Assembly (NCBI GenBank): GCA_021828525.1
Contig: JAJZGM010000092.1
Location: 1-5,795 of the forward strand
DNA length: 5,795 bases
Source: Nitrospirota bacterium
GTDB taxonomy: Bacteria; Nitrospirota; Leptospirillia; Leptospirillales; Leptospirillaceae
Reading direction: 5' to 3'
Shown: piece after piece, positions 5,652 to 5,795 of the stretch
Layout: every line of letters begins with the position of its first letter
Position numbering within the stretch: position 1 is the stretch's first letter
Position numbers and translations under genes: made by a program
Notes under the pieces: model-generated
Databases searched by the model: none
The model's input: the letters and a program-made list of their open reading frames with translations, nothing else
Told to the model about the DNA's origin: nothing

Positions 5652-5795
5652 TCATCGCGACCCGGAAACGATTTGTCCCGCCATATCGATCAGATCTTTG
5701 AATTTTTTCATATCCTCGACAAGAAGGGCAGGAGTTGTTCTGACGACTTTCCATGTGCCGTCGGCCTGGAATCCGATACGGTCGCCGAACACGTC
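5652..5795 (-). CDS. C-terminal 47 residues of an unidentified protein (5' end outside window)
   Basis: A minus-strand frame is open from the window edge to a TGA at 5654-5652. It starts DVFGDRIGFQADGTWKVV and ends in an amphipathic helix, VEDMKKFKDLIDMAGQIV. The pattern is a short beta hairpin followed by a helix. The product is not recognisable from this much. In several bacteria the transcription-repair factor Mfd precedes ppiC/surA genes and ends in a comparable beta-beta-helix segment, so an Mfd C-terminus is a weak guess. The reading is favoured over overlapping frames because it ends just before the 127-bp gap and its residue pattern looks like a folded domain. Confidence 0.55.
   Translation of the reverse strand, partial: DVFGDRIGFQADGTWKVVRTTPALLVEDMKKFKDLIDMAGQIVSGSR

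Noticed and set aside
5521..5754. A 77-codon minus-strand open frame covering the intergenic region.
   Set aside because: It overlaps the end of the upstream gene in another frame, has low-complexity content and no clear start signal.

Overview
The window (about 55-60% G+C by eye) looks like the chromosome of a diderm (Gram-negative) bacterium. The evidence is a set of periplasmic SurA/PpiC-type folding factors plus genes of murein recycling. Lineage cannot be fixed from the sequence; a deltaproteobacterial-type or Nitrospirota-type genome would fit, but that is inference. There is no sign of phage, insertion sequence, CRISPR or RNA gene. The genes are closely packed and all six look intact, apart from the two cut by the window ends.

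Layout, left to right. (1) 2-721 (+): the 3' part of a MurU-like sugar-1-phosphate nucleotidyltransferase whose first codons lie left of the window. (2) 618-1901 (-): anmK, anhydro-N-acetylmuramic acid kinase, overlapping tail-to-tail with the nucleotidyltransferase. (3) 1855-2535 (+): engB, a ribosome-assembly GTPase whose first codons overlap head-to-head with the first codons of anmK. (4) 2507-3589 (-): a SurA-like secreted chaperone overlapping the end of engB by 29 bp. (5) 3653-4591 (-) and (6) 4592-5524 (-): two probable lipoproteins with SurA-type N-termini and parvulin-type domains, joined stop-to-start (TAGATG). (7) 5652-5795 (-): the last 47 codons of an unidentified gene, separated from gene 6 by a 127-bp gap.

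Two themes emerge. Genes 4-6 form a minus-strand block of three tandem, diverged parvulin-family proteins, presumably for folding exported and outer-membrane proteins. Genes 1-2 point to cytoplasmic recycling of cell-wall MurNAc: AnmK makes MurNAc-6-phosphate from anhydroMurNAc, and a MurU-like enzyme would convert MurNAc-1-phosphate to UDP-MurNAc. amgK-murU sits beside lptD-surA in pseudomonads, so finding murU-like, anmK and surA-like genes together here is a meaningful echo.

The most interesting details are structural. anmK is overlapped at both ends by opposite-strand genes. The surA-like gene has a perfect TATAAT placed so that transcription would begin on its ATG, and it has no Shine-Dalgarno sequence, so a leaderless mRNA is likely. 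All three parvulin domains lack the usual first-strand histidine. I did not find a wholly novel multi-gene system.
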